NCBI RefSeq assembly: GCF_024170285.1
Contig: NZ_JALJXV010000001.1
Span: 496,001-560,000, forward strand
Reading direction: 5' to 3'
Source of the DNA: Natronocella acetinitrilica
Lineage (GTDB): Bacteria > Pseudomonadota > Gammaproteobacteria > Nitrococcales > Aquisalimonadaceae
Length of the DNA stretch: 64,000 bases
Every line of letters starts with the position of its first letter. The stretch's first letter is position 1. Below are positions 48,225-57,445 of this stretch, piece after piece. Made by a program: the position numbers and the translations under genes. The notes below the pieces were generated by a model that did not search any database, was not told the origin of the DNA, and saw only the letters and a program-made list of their open reading frames with translations.

Positions 48225-48824
48225 TCAGCCGCTGGCAAGTGCCTCTCGCAACAACTCAAGCCGATCCTGGCCCCAGTACGGTTCATCGCGGTAGATGTAC
48301 CAGGGGACACCGAAGCAGCCGTCGGCCAGCGCCTGCTCGCAGGACTGGTGAAGTAGCGCTTCAGCTTTGTCTTCCTTGCTTGCGGCGAGCAGGGCGCTGC
48401 CATCCAGCCCCACGCTGTCGGCGATGGCTGCCAGCGTTTCCTCGTCTGCCAGTTGCCGCTCCTCGATCCAGCAGGCCCGCATCAGCGCGCCGGAGAGTGC
48501 CGCGATGTCGTGGCCCTCGGCCTTTGCCGTCAAGGCCAGGCGGGCTGCCGGCTGGTCGTCGGTGGGAAAGTGCCTTGGTTCCAGGTTCAGCGGTACGCCG
48601 CGCTTGCGCGACCAGCGCCTGAGTTCAGTCATACGGTAGGCTTGCCGTTCCGGTGGCCGCTGCGCCACCGGAACGCCCCCGGTCTTCGGGAAAATGCGCC
48701 GGGTGGACACGGGTCGGTAATCGATATCGCAACCCATCTCGGCTGCCAGTTGCGCCAACGGGGCGTGGCCCATGAAGCTCCACGGTGACACGTGGCTGTA
48801 GTAATAGATGATGGTGTCGGACAT
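48225..48824 (-). CDS. 2-hydroxychromene-2-carboxylate isomerase family protein
   Basis: 199 residues of the DsbA/GST-kappa fold. The start YYYSHVSPWSFMGHAPLAQL has the Ser-Pro-Trp-Ser site where glutathione binds in HCCA isomerase. Near the C-terminus GCFGVPWYIYRDEPYWGQDR has the conserved G(V)P and WGQDR blocks. The ATG at 48824 follows GGGAGA. Such enzymes act in naphthalene-type catabolism, but the family is wide and no other naphthalene genes are seen. Confidence 0.82.
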   Translation of the reverse strand: MSDTIIYYYSHVSPWSFMGHAPLAQLAAEMGCDIDYRPVSTRRIFPKTGGVPVAQRPPERQAYRMTELRRWSRKRGVPLNLEPRHFPTDDQPAARLALTAKAEGHDIAALSGALMRACWIEERQLADEETLAAIADSVGLDGSALLAASKEDKAEALLHQSCEQALADGCFGVPWYIYRDEPYWGQDRLELLREALASG

Positions 48825-48906
48825 GGGCGTTCTCCCGGCAGCAAAGCGATCATCGTGCCACGATTTCCCGATACTCGCCCTGGAGACTGGCCACCAGGAC
48901 CGGGTC

Positions 48907-50271
48907 TCAGAACTCCGCCCGCAGGCCGATGGCGGCACTGCGCTGGCGCAGGTAGTCGTGGCGGAAGGTTGTTCGCAGCGCGGCGAAGGCGCTGATGCCG
49001 TAGGGCAGTACTGCGGTTACCGCGACCTGGGCCAGGTAGTAGTCACGGTCCGGTGGCTGGTCGTTGTAGCGGAGGATCACCGGATCATCCCGCCGATCCT
49101 CGGCGAAGCGGGCGGTCAGGGTCTGCTGGTCGTCGCGGAATTCATGGATCCAGTTCACTTCCAGCTGAGGAACCAGCACCGCCTTGGGCAGGGAGAAGGC
49201 TGCGCTGGCGTAGAGCCCGATCATGCTCTGCACGGACTGTTGTGTCCGATCGTCGTAGGTCAATGTCAGCGGCGTCTCGCCGCGTTCCCGGTAGGCGTCC
49301 ATGCGCGTTCGTCTGAGTTGCAGCGAGGCGCGGGGCCCGACCACGTAACGCCCGCTCGTGAAGTCGGTGCCGACGCCAAGGGCTGCGTGTACCGAGGAAC
49401 CATCCGTGGTGCCGCGGACAACGGTGGGGGGAATATCAATCTGCGGGTCGCTATCAGGATCGCCCTCGATGATCTCCCGCAAGGTGCGGCGGCGTTGCTC
49501 CATGTCCTGTCGACTCACGCCCAGGCTGAGGTCAATGAAGGTGCCGCGCTGATCCGGCAGAAACGATCCATAGAGGGTCAGCCCCTGGCTATCAATCGTG
49601 AAGTCGCCACCATTGCGCGGCGAACCTTCCACTCTGCGTATGTCGGCGGCAATGCCCAGCAGGACGTTTGCCGATAGCCACCGGTCAGCGCCGATGAGCA
49701 CTGCCTGCCCACGGCTGTCGTGACCATCTTCGAGCCGGGTTTGCTGCTGCTCCTCACGCTCCCGCTCCAGTGTGAGGTAGGCGGACCAGGGTGTTTGTCC
49801 TTCCAGATAGAACTCGCTGCTCCCACCACCCAGGGCGCGGTCCAGCTGACGCCAGTGCAGGGCCATGCCATTGTCCTGCTCCTCCTCGTCTTCCGGCGGT
49901 GGCGCTCGCCGCCTGAGCTCGCTGCCCGCACGGCGTCCGATCCTGTTGCTGGTGGCGCCGGTGCCGGGAGCACTGAAGGTCGGCGTCGGGTCCGGAGGTA
50001 CGATGATCCCCGGGGGCGCACCGGGATCTGGTGGAGGCGGCGGCGGTGGCAAGGAACAATAAGCTGCGAGGTTCGGACCGGCCTGCTCCGGCGGGACCTG
50101 ATTGTTGGCGTCCCGCTCAAAGCCCATGGCGGCGCAATCGTCACCGAGGTAGAAGTCAATCTCCGCAGCCAGACGGCGGGCTTCCAGCGGGCTCAACGTA
50201 CCCACCCAGACGGTCAATCCGGCCACCGCCAACCATGCGGTCCTGATGCGTGCTCCGTGCAACTTGCCCAC
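48907..50271 (-). CDS. Autotransporter-type outer-membrane beta-barrel protein
   Basis: About 454 residues. A hydrophobic N-terminal segment (RTAWLAVAGLTVWVGTLSP) could be a signal peptide. A cysteine pair (DDCAAMG ... AAYCS) and a proline-rich run (SLPPPPPPPDPG) with an acidic linker (PPEDEEEQDNG) follow. From about residue 165 there are alternating amphipathic strands, ending in a terminal Phe (AIGLRAEF), the outer-membrane barrel signature. The passenger part is short, unlike classical autotransporters. Start at GTG 50271 is the best guess. Divergent from a LysR gene. Confidence 0.7.
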   Translation of the reverse strand: MGKLHGARIRTAWLAVAGLTVWVGTLSPLEARRLAAEIDFYLGDDCAAMGFERDANNQVPPEQAGPNLAAYCSLPPPPPPPDPGAPPGIIVPPDPTPTFSAPGTGATSNRIGRRAGSELRRRAPPPEDEEEQDNGMALHWRQLDRALGGGSSEFYLEGQTPWSAYLTLEREREEQQQTRLEDGHDSRGQAVLIGADRWLSANVLLGIAADIRRVEGSPRNGGDFTIDSQGLTLYGSFLPDQRGTFIDLSLGVSRQDMEQRRRTLREIIEGDPDSDPQIDIPPTVVRGTTDGSSVHAALGVGTDFTSGRYVVGPRASLQLRRTRMDAYRERGETPLTLTYDDRTQQSVQSMIGLYASAAFSLPKAVLVPQLEVNWIHEFRDDQQTLTARFAEDRRDDPVILRYNDQPPDRDYYLAQVAVTAVLPYGISAFAALRTTFRHDYLRQRSAAIGLRAEF

Positions 50272-50400
50272 CAGTTCTTCTTTTCGGCTTGTCTGATCAT
50301 ACTGCGGGTTGATGAGCGTTTCTGGAACCCCCTTCCCGCCTAGTCCATCCCTGGCGCTACAATGGACCAACGGGCGAGGGCCCGCGCTTCCGGAGAGGCC

Positions 50401-51276
50401 GTGGACTTCCGAACCCTGGAAACCTTTGTCTGGATCGCCCGCCTGGGCAGCTTTCGCGCGGCCGCAGAACGCGTCTACACCACCCAGCCATCGGTCTCCT
50501 CACGCATCGCCAATCTCGAATCCGAACTCGGCGTGCGCTTGTTCGACCGTCGCGGCCGCCAGGTGTCCCTCACCGCGAAAGGGCGGGAGTTGCTGGATTA
50601 CGCCGAGCGACTCATCAGTCTGCGCGGTGACATGCTGCAGGCGGTGGCCAACCGGGACGCGATTCGCGGAAGCATTCGCCTGGGTGTGGCGGAGACCATC
50701 GTCTACACCTGGCTGCCGCGACTGATAGAGCGACTGAACGTCGCCTATCCTGCGGTTAACATCGAGCTAGATGTAGACATCTCCGTACATCTTGCAGAAA
50801 AAATCATGTCCCATGAGCTTGATCTCGCCTTTCTCATGGGAACGGTCAACCAGCCCGATGTGGCGAACCTTCCCCTGTGCCGTTACCCGCTGAGCTGGGT
50901 AGCGAGCCCACGCCTCGACATCCCTGACGAGCCGGTGCCGCTTGCCGCGTTGTCTCGCTGGCCGATCATCACCTATCCCCGCCTGAGCAAACCCCACGCC
51001 GATATCCGCGGCATGCTGGAGCAATCCGGCGAGCGAGTGCGTATCCATGCGAGTTCTTCGCTGGCCACCATCATCCGCATGACCGTGGACGGCATCGGTG
51101 TCAGCGCATTGCCTACACAGATCCTTGAGCAGGAGATCGCCAGTGGCAATCTGCGGGTGTTTCAGGTTGCCGCCCCGGACCTGAGCCTCGACTTCAGCGT
51201 GTCATACGGCATCAACCCGGAGTCGCAGGTGGCCCGCGCCATCGCCGAACTGGCTCTGGACAGTGTTCCCCGCTGA
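50401..51276 (+). CDS. LysR-family transcriptional regulator
   Basis: 291 residues. The GTG at 50401 follows GGAGAGG and gives the standard LysR opening DFRTLETFVWIARLGSFRAA; an ATG at 50362 has no ribosome site. The helix-turn-helix is at about 18-37 (AAAERVYTTQPSVSSRIANL). It lies on the same strand just before the hydro-lyase/TRAP operon and likely regulates it. Confidence 0.9.
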   Translation: MDFRTLETFVWIARLGSFRAAAERVYTTQPSVSSRIANLESELGVRLFDRRGRQVSLTAKGRELLDYAERLISLRGDMLQAVANRDAIRGSIRLGVAETIVYTWLPRLIERLNVAYPAVNIELDVDISVHLAEKIMSHELDLAFLMGTVNQPDVANLPLCRYPLSWVASPRLDIPDEPVPLAALSRWPIITYPRLSKPHADIRGMLEQSGERVRIHASSSLATIIRMTVDGIGVSALPTQILEQEIASGNLRVFQVAAPDLSLDFSVSYGINPESQVARAIAELALDSVPR

Positions 51277-51303
51277 GAACCGGCATGACTGATAAAGATT
51301 TCC

Positions 51304-51326
51304 TATCGGAATTGATACCAAATATC
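51304..51326. promoter_or_regulatory. TATC/GATA dyads upstream of the TRAP operon
   Basis: TATC (51304-51307), GATA (51314-51317) and TATC (51323-51326) make two overlapping short inverted repeats in an AT-rich gap between the LysR stop and the hydro-lyase start. LysR proteins often bind such AT-rich dyads. A TATAAG at 51359-51364 could be the -10. Confidence 0.35.
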
Positions 51327-51391
51327 GATTTGTGTGAATCATAGTCCTGATCTATTGCTATAAGTGTCCATGACAACTACGAGATCAAGGC

Positions 51392-52195
51392 ATGGTATCG
51401 ACGGTGGAGCGGTGGGCGCAGGCAAGCGCCGTCGACGTGCGCAGGGCGGCGCGAGCAGGAGAGCTGACAGCATCCACGGCGGGTATGGCCGGCGGATTCG
51501 TGCAGGTCAATCTGGTGATTCTTCCGGCCCGTGACGCCGCCGACTTCCTGCGGTTCTGTCAGGGCAACCCCAAGCCGTGCCCCCTGCTGGCAGTCAGTGA
51601 GCCCGGCGAGCGCGGCCTGCCGCGGCTCGGCGCGGATCTCGATATCGCCACGGATGTTCCCCGCTACCGCGTGTTCCGCCATGGCCAGGCCGTCGCCGAC
51701 CCCACCGATATCGTCGAACTCTGGCAGGACGACCTGGTGACCTTCGCCCTTGGTTGCTCGTTCACCTTCGACCATGTGCTGAGCCAGGCGGACATCGCGC
51801 TCCGCCATGTCGAGCAGGGCTGCAACGTCAGCATGTACGACACGAGCCTGCCGCTGGCGAGATCCGGACCATTCGGCGGCAACATGGTGGTGAGCATGCG
51901 GCCCCTGAACGCCGCCGATGCCATTCGAGCCATTCAGATTTCCACACGCTTTCCACTGGTGCATGGCGCGCCCGTCCACCTCGGCGACCCCGACCGGATC
52001 GGGATACGCGATATCGCAGCGCCCGAGTACGGCGAGCCGGTGGCCATCAGGGATGGAGAACTACCTGTGTTCTGGGCCTGCGGTGTGACGCCGCAGCGCG
52101 CGCTGGTGGATGCCGGCCTGCCGCTGGCCATGACCCACAGCCCGGGGCACATGCTGGTAACCGACCTGCGGGAGCACGAAATTGCCGTGTGTTGA
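51392..52195 (+). CDS. Putative hydro-lyase, PF07286 (DUF1445/YcsI) family
   Basis: 267 residues. The family is annotated as putative hydro-lyase or D-glutamate cyclase. Conserved blocks present: GYxxG-type region here as [15 protein letters not shown], the DIxTDxPRYRV block as [22 protein letters not shown] near residue 125 and FWACGVTPQ plus [13 protein letters not shown] near the end. No signal peptide. First gene of a catabolic operon with TRAP transport, DUF2848 and an amidase-type enzyme. Confidence 0.8.
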   Translation: MVSTVERWAQASAVDVRRAARAGELTASTAGMAGGFVQVNLVILPARDAADFLRFCQGNPKPCPLLAVSEPGERGLPRLGADLDIATDVPRYRVFRHGQAVADPTDIVELWQDDLVTFALGCSFTFDHVLSQADIALRHVEQGCNVSMYDTSLPLARSGPFGGNMVVSMRPLNAADAIRAIQISTRFPLVHGAPVHLGDPDRIGIRDIAAPEYGEPVAIRDGELPVFWACGVTPQRALVDAGLPLAMTHSPGHMLVTDLREHEIAVC

Positions 52196-52352
52196 CGGCC
52201 ATTTCGTGCATGACAACAAGAGAGCAGTCCAGGAGGACAACAATTCAGACTCAGGGGAGAGGCGATGGTGCCCTGCCGGGAAACCCGCAGACAGCGGCGG
52301 ACACCGTCACCAGCGCGCAGCGCAACCATTAACGAAACATGTCGGGAGAACG

Positions 52353-53420
52353 ATGATGAAGCAGTCGACTCAGCTTTTGGCAGCCGCCGTCATGGGTGGC
52401 GGGCTTGCCCTCACCGCAGGGAACCTCCAGGCCATGGAGAACGCCAGTTTCAACTACGTGGGCAGTTGGAGCAGTCTGTCCCTGTACCAGAACTTCGAGC
52501 GGCCTTTCTGGGAGGACCACCTGCCCGAGGCCTCCGATGGCGCGGTCAGCACCCAGGTAACCACTTTTGACCAGATGGGACTGGGTGGCGGTGAAGTCTA
52601 CCGGCTCATGGGCCGTGGCGTGCTCGAGGTGGTATCCACCGTGGCCGGTTATGCCGTGCAGGACGCACCGGAGCTGGAAGGGCTGGATATGCCCATGATC
52701 GCACCGGATCTGGACCTGGCGCGGCAACTGGCTGACGCCTACAAGCCGGTGATGGCCGATGCGATGGCCGAGCGCTTCGACGGTGCCCAGTTGCTGGCTA
52801 TTGTGCCCTACCCCTCGCAGATGGTGTTCTGCAATGCCGAGATCTCCGGCCTCGATGATCTTGCCGGCAAGAAGATTCGTGCCAGTGGCCGTACCACCGC
52901 CGAGTTCCTGGAAGCGCTGGGGGCCGAGGGCATCACCCTCAACTTCAGTGAAGTGCCCGGTGCCCTGCAGCGCGGCGTCATCGACTGCGCCGTGACCGGC
53001 TCCCTTTCCGGTTACAGCTCCGGCTGGCACGAAGTGTCCACCCACCTCTACCCGCTGCCCGTGGGTGGCTGGGATCACGTCGTTACCGCCATCAATGGCG
53101 ACAAGTGGAACGGCCTGTCCGCCGAAATGCAGGAATGGCTGATGGACGAAGTTGCCACCAACTACGAGAACGCCGTCTGGGAAGCCGCGGTGGAAGAAAC
53201 CCGCGAAGGTATCGCCTGCCTGACCGGCACCGGCGAATGCGGTCGCGGTGACGCCGGCTCAATGGTGCTGGTCGAGGCTTCCGACGACGACTTCACCAAT
53301 GCCACCCGCCATCTGGAAGAAACCGTGATTCCCCGCTGGGCCGCTCGTGTCAGCCAGCAGTGGGTCGACCGCTGGAACGAGACCATCGGTGAAATCACTG
53401 GTATCACCGCTTCACGCTGA
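52353..53420 (+). CDS. dctP: TRAP transporter substrate-binding protein (DctP)
   Basis: 355 residues. A signal peptide ends near GNLQA. The mature protein has the TRAP receptor landmarks: KKIRASGRTTAEFLEALGAE near 175, where the arginine binds the ligand carboxylate, and VPGALQRGVIDCAVTG. Strong GGGAG site. It is followed by dctQ and dctM. The ligand is probably an organic acid. Confidence 0.9.
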   Translation: MMKQSTQLLAAAVMGGGLALTAGNLQAMENASFNYVGSWSSLSLYQNFERPFWEDHLPEASDGAVSTQVTTFDQMGLGGGEVYRLMGRGVLEVVSTVAGYAVQDAPELEGLDMPMIAPDLDLARQLADAYKPVMADAMAERFDGAQLLAIVPYPSQMVFCNAEISGLDDLAGKKIRASGRTTAEFLEALGAEGITLNFSEVPGALQRGVIDCAVTGSLSGYSSGWHEVSTHLYPLPVGGWDHVVTAINGDKWNGLSAEMQEWLMDEVATNYENAVWEAAVEETREGIACLTGTGECGRGDAGSMVLVEASDDDFTNATRHLEETVIPRWAARVSQQWVDRWNETIGEITGITASR

Positions 53421-53482
53421 AGGTGAATGTCTCCGGGGTGGCATGAGGCTGCCCCGGAGGCTCTGAACGGAGGCTCATCCCC

Positions 53483-54076
53483 ATGCTCGATCGCCTCGCC
53501 AAATGGCTGGACACGGCCCTTTTCTGGGTCGACCGTGGTTCGCTCTGGCTTGCACGTGGCGGTGGCGTGCTGATTCTGCTCACCGTTGCCATGGTGACGG
53601 TAGAGATCCTCTCGCGGCGTTTCATCGGTCGTTCCGCGGTCCATGCCACGGAACTCACCGGTTACATCATGGCTATCAGCGCGAGCTGGGCGTTTGCCTA
53701 CACGCTGTTTCGCAAGGCCCATATCCGGATAGACGCTCTTTACCTGCAGTTGCCGGTGTCCGTGCGCAGTATTCTCGACCTGCTGGCGCTGGCAACCCTG
53801 GGGCTGTTCTGCGTACTGGTGGTGGGTGCCGCGCTGGATGTGGCCATGTCGTCGTTCAATCGCGGTTCGACCGCCAACACGCCCCTGCAGACGCCCATGT
53901 GGATCCCCCAGTTTCTCTGGGCCTTCGGCTTGTGCTGGTTCGCCTTTGCCGTGGGTCTGTTGCTGCTTCGGGTTCTGGTCGGGCTGGCAGCGCTGGATGT
54001 GAAGGCGGTGCAGCGGGTGGCCGGCAGTCCCACCCTGGATGATCAGATCAGCGCCGAAGTGAGGGAAGAACAATGA
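53483..54076 (+). CDS. dctQ: TRAP transporter small membrane subunit (DctQ)
   Basis: 197 residues with four hydrophobic segments and the DctQ pattern of a first helix around VEILSRRFIGRSAVHATELTG, trimmed here. Overlaps dctM by four bases (ATGA). It forms the membrane complex with DctM. Confidence 0.9.
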   Translation: MLDRLAKWLDTALFWVDRGSLWLARGGGVLILLTVAMVTVEILSRRFIGRSAVHATELTGYIMAISASWAFAYTLFRKAHIRIDALYLQLPVSVRSILDLLALATLGLFCVLVVGAALDVAMSSFNRGSTANTPLQTPMWIPQFLWAFGLCWFAFAVGLLLLRVLVGLAALDVKAVQRVAGSPTLDDQISAEVREEQ

Positions 54077-55356
54077 TCGGCATGATCCTGTTCGTCCTGT
54101 TGCTGCTGCTGATTCTCAGTGTACCGGTGGCCGCAACCCTCATTGCACTGGCGCTGTTTCTCGACGAATTCTATTCGCCGTTCCCGCTGGTGCGGGCACT
54201 GGGAGACGTGCTCTGGTCGGCGTCCGACAGCTTTCTGCTGATCGCCATACCGCTGTTCATCCTGCTCGGCGAAATCCTGGTGCGCACGGGTATCGCCCGG
54301 GGCACTTACGAGGCCTTGGAGTCCTGGCTGTCCTGGCTGCCCGGTGGCCTGCTTCATGCCAATATCGGAACGGCGACCATGTTCTCCGCCACCTCCGGAT
54401 CCAGCGTCGCCACTGCCGCCACCATCGGCACCGTGGCCCTGCCCCAGGGCGAGAAGCTGGGCTACAATCCGCGGCTTTTCACCGGCTCCATCGCCGCCGG
54501 GGGAACGCTCGGCATCATGATCCCGCCTTCCATCAACCTGATCGTCTACGGCTTTCTCACCGAGACGTCGATCCCGCGGCTGTTTGCCGCCGGCCTCATT
54601 CCCGGCCTGATGCTGGCGCTGCTGTTCATCATCGGCACCGCGCTGTTGTGCTACTGGCGGCCGGCCATGGGCGGGCCGCGGCGCTATCATGATTGGCCCA
54701 CGCGGTTCCGCGGCCTGCGCCATCTGCTGCCGGTGCTGATCCTTTTCGGTGTGGTGGTGGGTTCCATCTATGCCGGCTGGGCGACCCCCACCGAGGCCGC
54801 TGCGCTGGGGGTGATCGGCGCCATGATCATTGCACTGGTCATGGGTCGGCTGGGCTGGCGCATCATTGTCGACGCCCTGGACGGCACCATGCGCACCACG
54901 GGCATGATCATGCTGATCATCATCGCCTCGTACTTCCTCAATTTCGTCCTGGCGTCCACCGGCATCACGCGGGAGCTGGCGAGCTTCCTCCAGGGTGCCG
55001 GCCTCGGGCCTTACGAGACCCTGGCCCTGGTGATCGTGCTCTACATCGTGCTCGGCTTTTTCATCGAGACCTTGTCGCTGATGGTGATTACCATTCCCAT
55101 CGTTGCACCCATCATCATCGCCCTCGGGTTCGATCCGGTGTGGTTCGGCATCCTGCTGATCCTGCTGATCGAAATGGCGCTGATTACCCCGCCGGTGGGC
55201 CTCAATCTCTATGTGGTCCAGGGGGTCCGTGAGCGTGGCTCGCTGAATGATGTGATGATCGGCGCTCTGCCCTATGTGCTGATCATGATGGTCATGGGGG
55301 CCTTGCTGATCGCCTTCCCGTCCATCGCTTTGTATCTGCCCTCCATCCTGCGCTAG
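54073..55356 (+). CDS. dctM: TRAP transporter large membrane subunit (DctM)
   Basis: 427 residues with about 12 hydrophobic segments. Family motifs: FSATSGSSVATAATIGTVALP near 105 (cut here from a longer block), LGIMIPPSINLIVYG near 150 and TPTEAAALGVIGAMI near 240, plus TPPVGLNLYVVQG near the end. It is the ion-coupled transport channel of the TRAP system. Confidence 0.93.
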   Translation: MIGMILFVLLLLLILSVPVAATLIALALFLDEFYSPFPLVRALGDVLWSASDSFLLIAIPLFILLGEILVRTGIARGTYEALESWLSWLPGGLLHANIGTATMFSATSGSSVATAATIGTVALPQGEKLGYNPRLFTGSIAAGGTLGIMIPPSINLIVYGFLTETSIPRLFAAGLIPGLMLALLFIIGTALLCYWRPAMGGPRRYHDWPTRFRGLRHLLPVLILFGVVVGSIYAGWATPTEAAALGVIGAMIIALVMGRLGWRIIVDALDGTMRTTGMIMLIIIASYFLNFVLASTGITRELASFLQGAGLGPYETLALVIVLYIVLGFFIETLSLMVITIPIVAPIIIALGFDPVWFGILLILLIEMALITPPVGLNLYVVQGVRERGSLNDVMIGALPYVLIMMVMGALLIAFPSIALYLPSILR

Positions 55357-55415
55357 GGAGACACCCGCTTTTCCCTGGCGCAGGACGGAGAAATTGACCC
55401 AAACAGCCAAGAGGC

Positions 55416-56102
55416 ATGACACCAATGACTCGATTTCGCCTGGCTGACACGGACGCCACCCTCGACATTGCCATCGACGAACTGATCATCGCTGGATGGG
55501 CCGGCCGCGAGCAGGCCTCTATCCAGGCCCATATAGAAGAGTTGCAGGCGCTCGGCGTATCGCCGCCCTCGCAGACGCCGCTCTTCTATCGTGTATCCGG
55601 CGATCTGCTCACCAGCAACAGCCGTATCCAGGTGCTGGGCGAGGGCAGTAGCGGTGAGGTCGAGGCGCTGCTGGTGGGTACGCCGGACGGTACCTTCGTC
55701 GGCGTGTCCTCCGACCATACCGACCGGGAGGCAGAGGCCTGGTCCGTGGCCTACTCCAAGCAATGCTGTGCCAAGCCCGCAGCAGCCCTGTTGTGGCGAC
55801 TCGACGACGTGATCCACCATTGGGACGAGCTACAGCTGGAATCCCACGCCACAATCGGTGGCGAGCGTCACCTTTACCAGCATGGCAGTATCGCCGAATT
55901 GCTGCACCCGAAGGATCTGCTGGCCAGTTACGGGATCAATGGCTCGAGCCTGCGCCCCGGCCAGGCCATGCTCTGCGGCACCCTACCGGTGCACGGTGGC
56001 GTCCGACCCGCCAGTCGCTTCGACATGGCGCTGATCGATCCGGTGCGCGGTCGACGCATTGATCATGGTTACGAGGTCCAGACCCTGCCGGTGGTGAGCT
56101 GA
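55416..56102 (+). CDS. DUF2848 family protein
   Basis: 228 residues, resembling DUF2848, a family distantly like fumarylacetoacetate hydrolases and often beside amidases. Blocks include IAGWAGREQASIQAHIEELQ and VSSDHTDREAEAWSVAYSKQ near the middle, and GQAMLCGTLPVHGGVRPA near the end. It ends two bases before the amidase-type gene. No catalytic role is established. Confidence 0.7.
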   Translation: MTPMTRFRLADTDATLDIAIDELIIAGWAGREQASIQAHIEELQALGVSPPSQTPLFYRVSGDLLTSNSRIQVLGEGSSGEVEALLVGTPDGTFVGVSSDHTDREAEAWSVAYSKQCCAKPAAALLWRLDDVIHHWDELQLESHATIGGERHLYQHGSIAELLHPKDLLASYGINGSSLRPGQAMLCGTLPVHGGVRPASRFDMALIDPVRGRRIDHGYEVQTLPVVS

Positions 56103-56104
56103 CC

Positions 56105-57445
56105 ATGACCGTCCTCGCCGATCTGCTTGCTGCACAGGCCCGTGGTGAGACCTCGGCCGTATCCCTTCTCGACCACGCCATGCAGCGCATACGCGAGGCG
56201 GATGACGGCCGTATCCACACAGCGGTTTTCGAGGCCACGGCAAGGGCCGAGGCACGGGCGGTGGACATCCTGCGCGAGGGTGGAGTTCCAGCAGCACCGC
56301 TGGCAGGCCTGCCAGTGGCCCTCAAGGTGCTGTTTGACGTTGCCGGACAGGTGACCCATGCGGGCTCGCGGCTGCTTGCCGACGCCGCGCCGGCAGCGGT
56401 GGATGCCCCCGTGGTGAGTCGCTTGCGCCGGGCTGGTGCCGTGCTGACAGGCCATACCAACATGACCGAGTTTGCCTACTCGGGCCTTGGCCTGAATCCA
56501 CACTACGGCACGCCGGCCAACCCGCTTGACCCGACGCGCATCCCCGGCGGCTCCTCCTCCGGCGCTGCCGTTGCCGTAGCCCAGGGTATGGCGGCGGCGG
56601 CCGTTGGCAGTGACACCGGCGGCTCCATCCGGATTCCCGCCGCCTTCTGCGGCCTGGTGGGCTTCAAGCCGTCACAAGCCCGCGTGCCCCTGGACGGTGC
56701 CTTTCCGCTGTCATCCAGTCTGGATTCCATCGGCCCCATTGCGAGCAGCGTTGCCTGTTGTGCGTTGCTTGATGCGGTACTCGCCGGCGAGGCGCCATGG
56801 ACCCCCGAGACGTTGCCTGCGGCCGGCCTGCGGCTCGCCATCCCCCAGCGTTACGTGTTGGACGACATGGACCATACCGTGGCCGCCGCCTTCCAGCGCG
56901 CGGTCAGCCGATTGTCGGCGGCGGGTGTCCCCGTGCAGGACGTGGCCGCTGACAACCTCGGCGAACTGCCGGCCCTGCTTGCCGGTGGTGGATTTACCGC
57001 TGCCGAGAGTTACCGTGTGCATCGCCATTGGCTGGAGCATGATGCCGATCAGTACGACCCCCGGGTTCGTGTTCGCATCGAGCGGGGCGCGTCCATCAGC
57101 GCCGCCGACTACCTGGCCCTGCAACACGAACGTAGCCGCCAGATCGCGCTGATGGATCGCTTGCTGGAGGACCATGACGCCCTGCTGTTGCCCACCGTGC
57201 CCATCATTCCGCCGCGCTTCGACGAACTCGAGGACGATGCCGATTACGGCCGTATCAATCTGCTGGCGCTGCGCAACCCCACCGTGGGTAATCTGCTCGA
57301 TCTGTGCGGGGTGTCCCTGCCTTGTCATGCGCCGGGAGAGCAGCCAGTGGGCCTGATGCTGCTGGCGCGAAATGGTGCCGATCGACGGCTGCTGCGGGTC
57401 GCCGCCACCGCAGAGGCGCTGCTGGGAGCGCGTTCTCCCACATGA
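56105..57445 (+). CDS. Amidase-signature hydrolase
   Basis: 446 residues of the amidase signature family. Lysine in LPVALKVLFDVAG (about residue 74), the serine loop PGGSSSGAAVAVAQ and the nucleophile region GSDTGGSIRIPAAF are all present. Closest by eye to the AtzF/allophanate and GatA-like branch, but the substrate is unknown. Shares only general similarity with the amidase at 28944. Its stop overlaps the next start (ATGA). Confidence 0.88.
   Translation: MTVLADLLAAQARGETSAVSLLDHAMQRIREADDGRIHTAVFEATARAEARAVDILREGGVPAAPLAGLPVALKVLFDVAGQVTHAGSRLLADAAPAAVDAPVVSRLRRAGAVLTGHTNMTEFAYSGLGLNPHYGTPANPLDPTRIPGGSSSGAAVAVAQGMAAAAVGSDTGGSIRIPAAFCGLVGFKPSQARVPLDGAFPLSSSLDSIGPIASSVACCALLDAVLAGEAPWTPETLPAAGLRLAIPQRYVLDDMDHTVAAAFQRAVSRLSAAGVPVQDVAADNLGELPALLAGGGFTAAESYRVHRHWLEHDADQYDPRVRVRIERGASISAADYLALQHERSRQIALMDRLLEDHDALLLPTVPIIPPRFDELEDDADYGRINLLALRNPTVGNLLDLCGVSLPCHAPGEQPVGLMLLARNGADRRLLRVAATAEALLGARSPT

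Noticed and set aside
54043-55425. 460-codon minus-strand frame opposite dctM
   Set aside because: Asp/His/Gln-rich shadow of a membrane protein gene; dctM motifs are clear on the plus strand.
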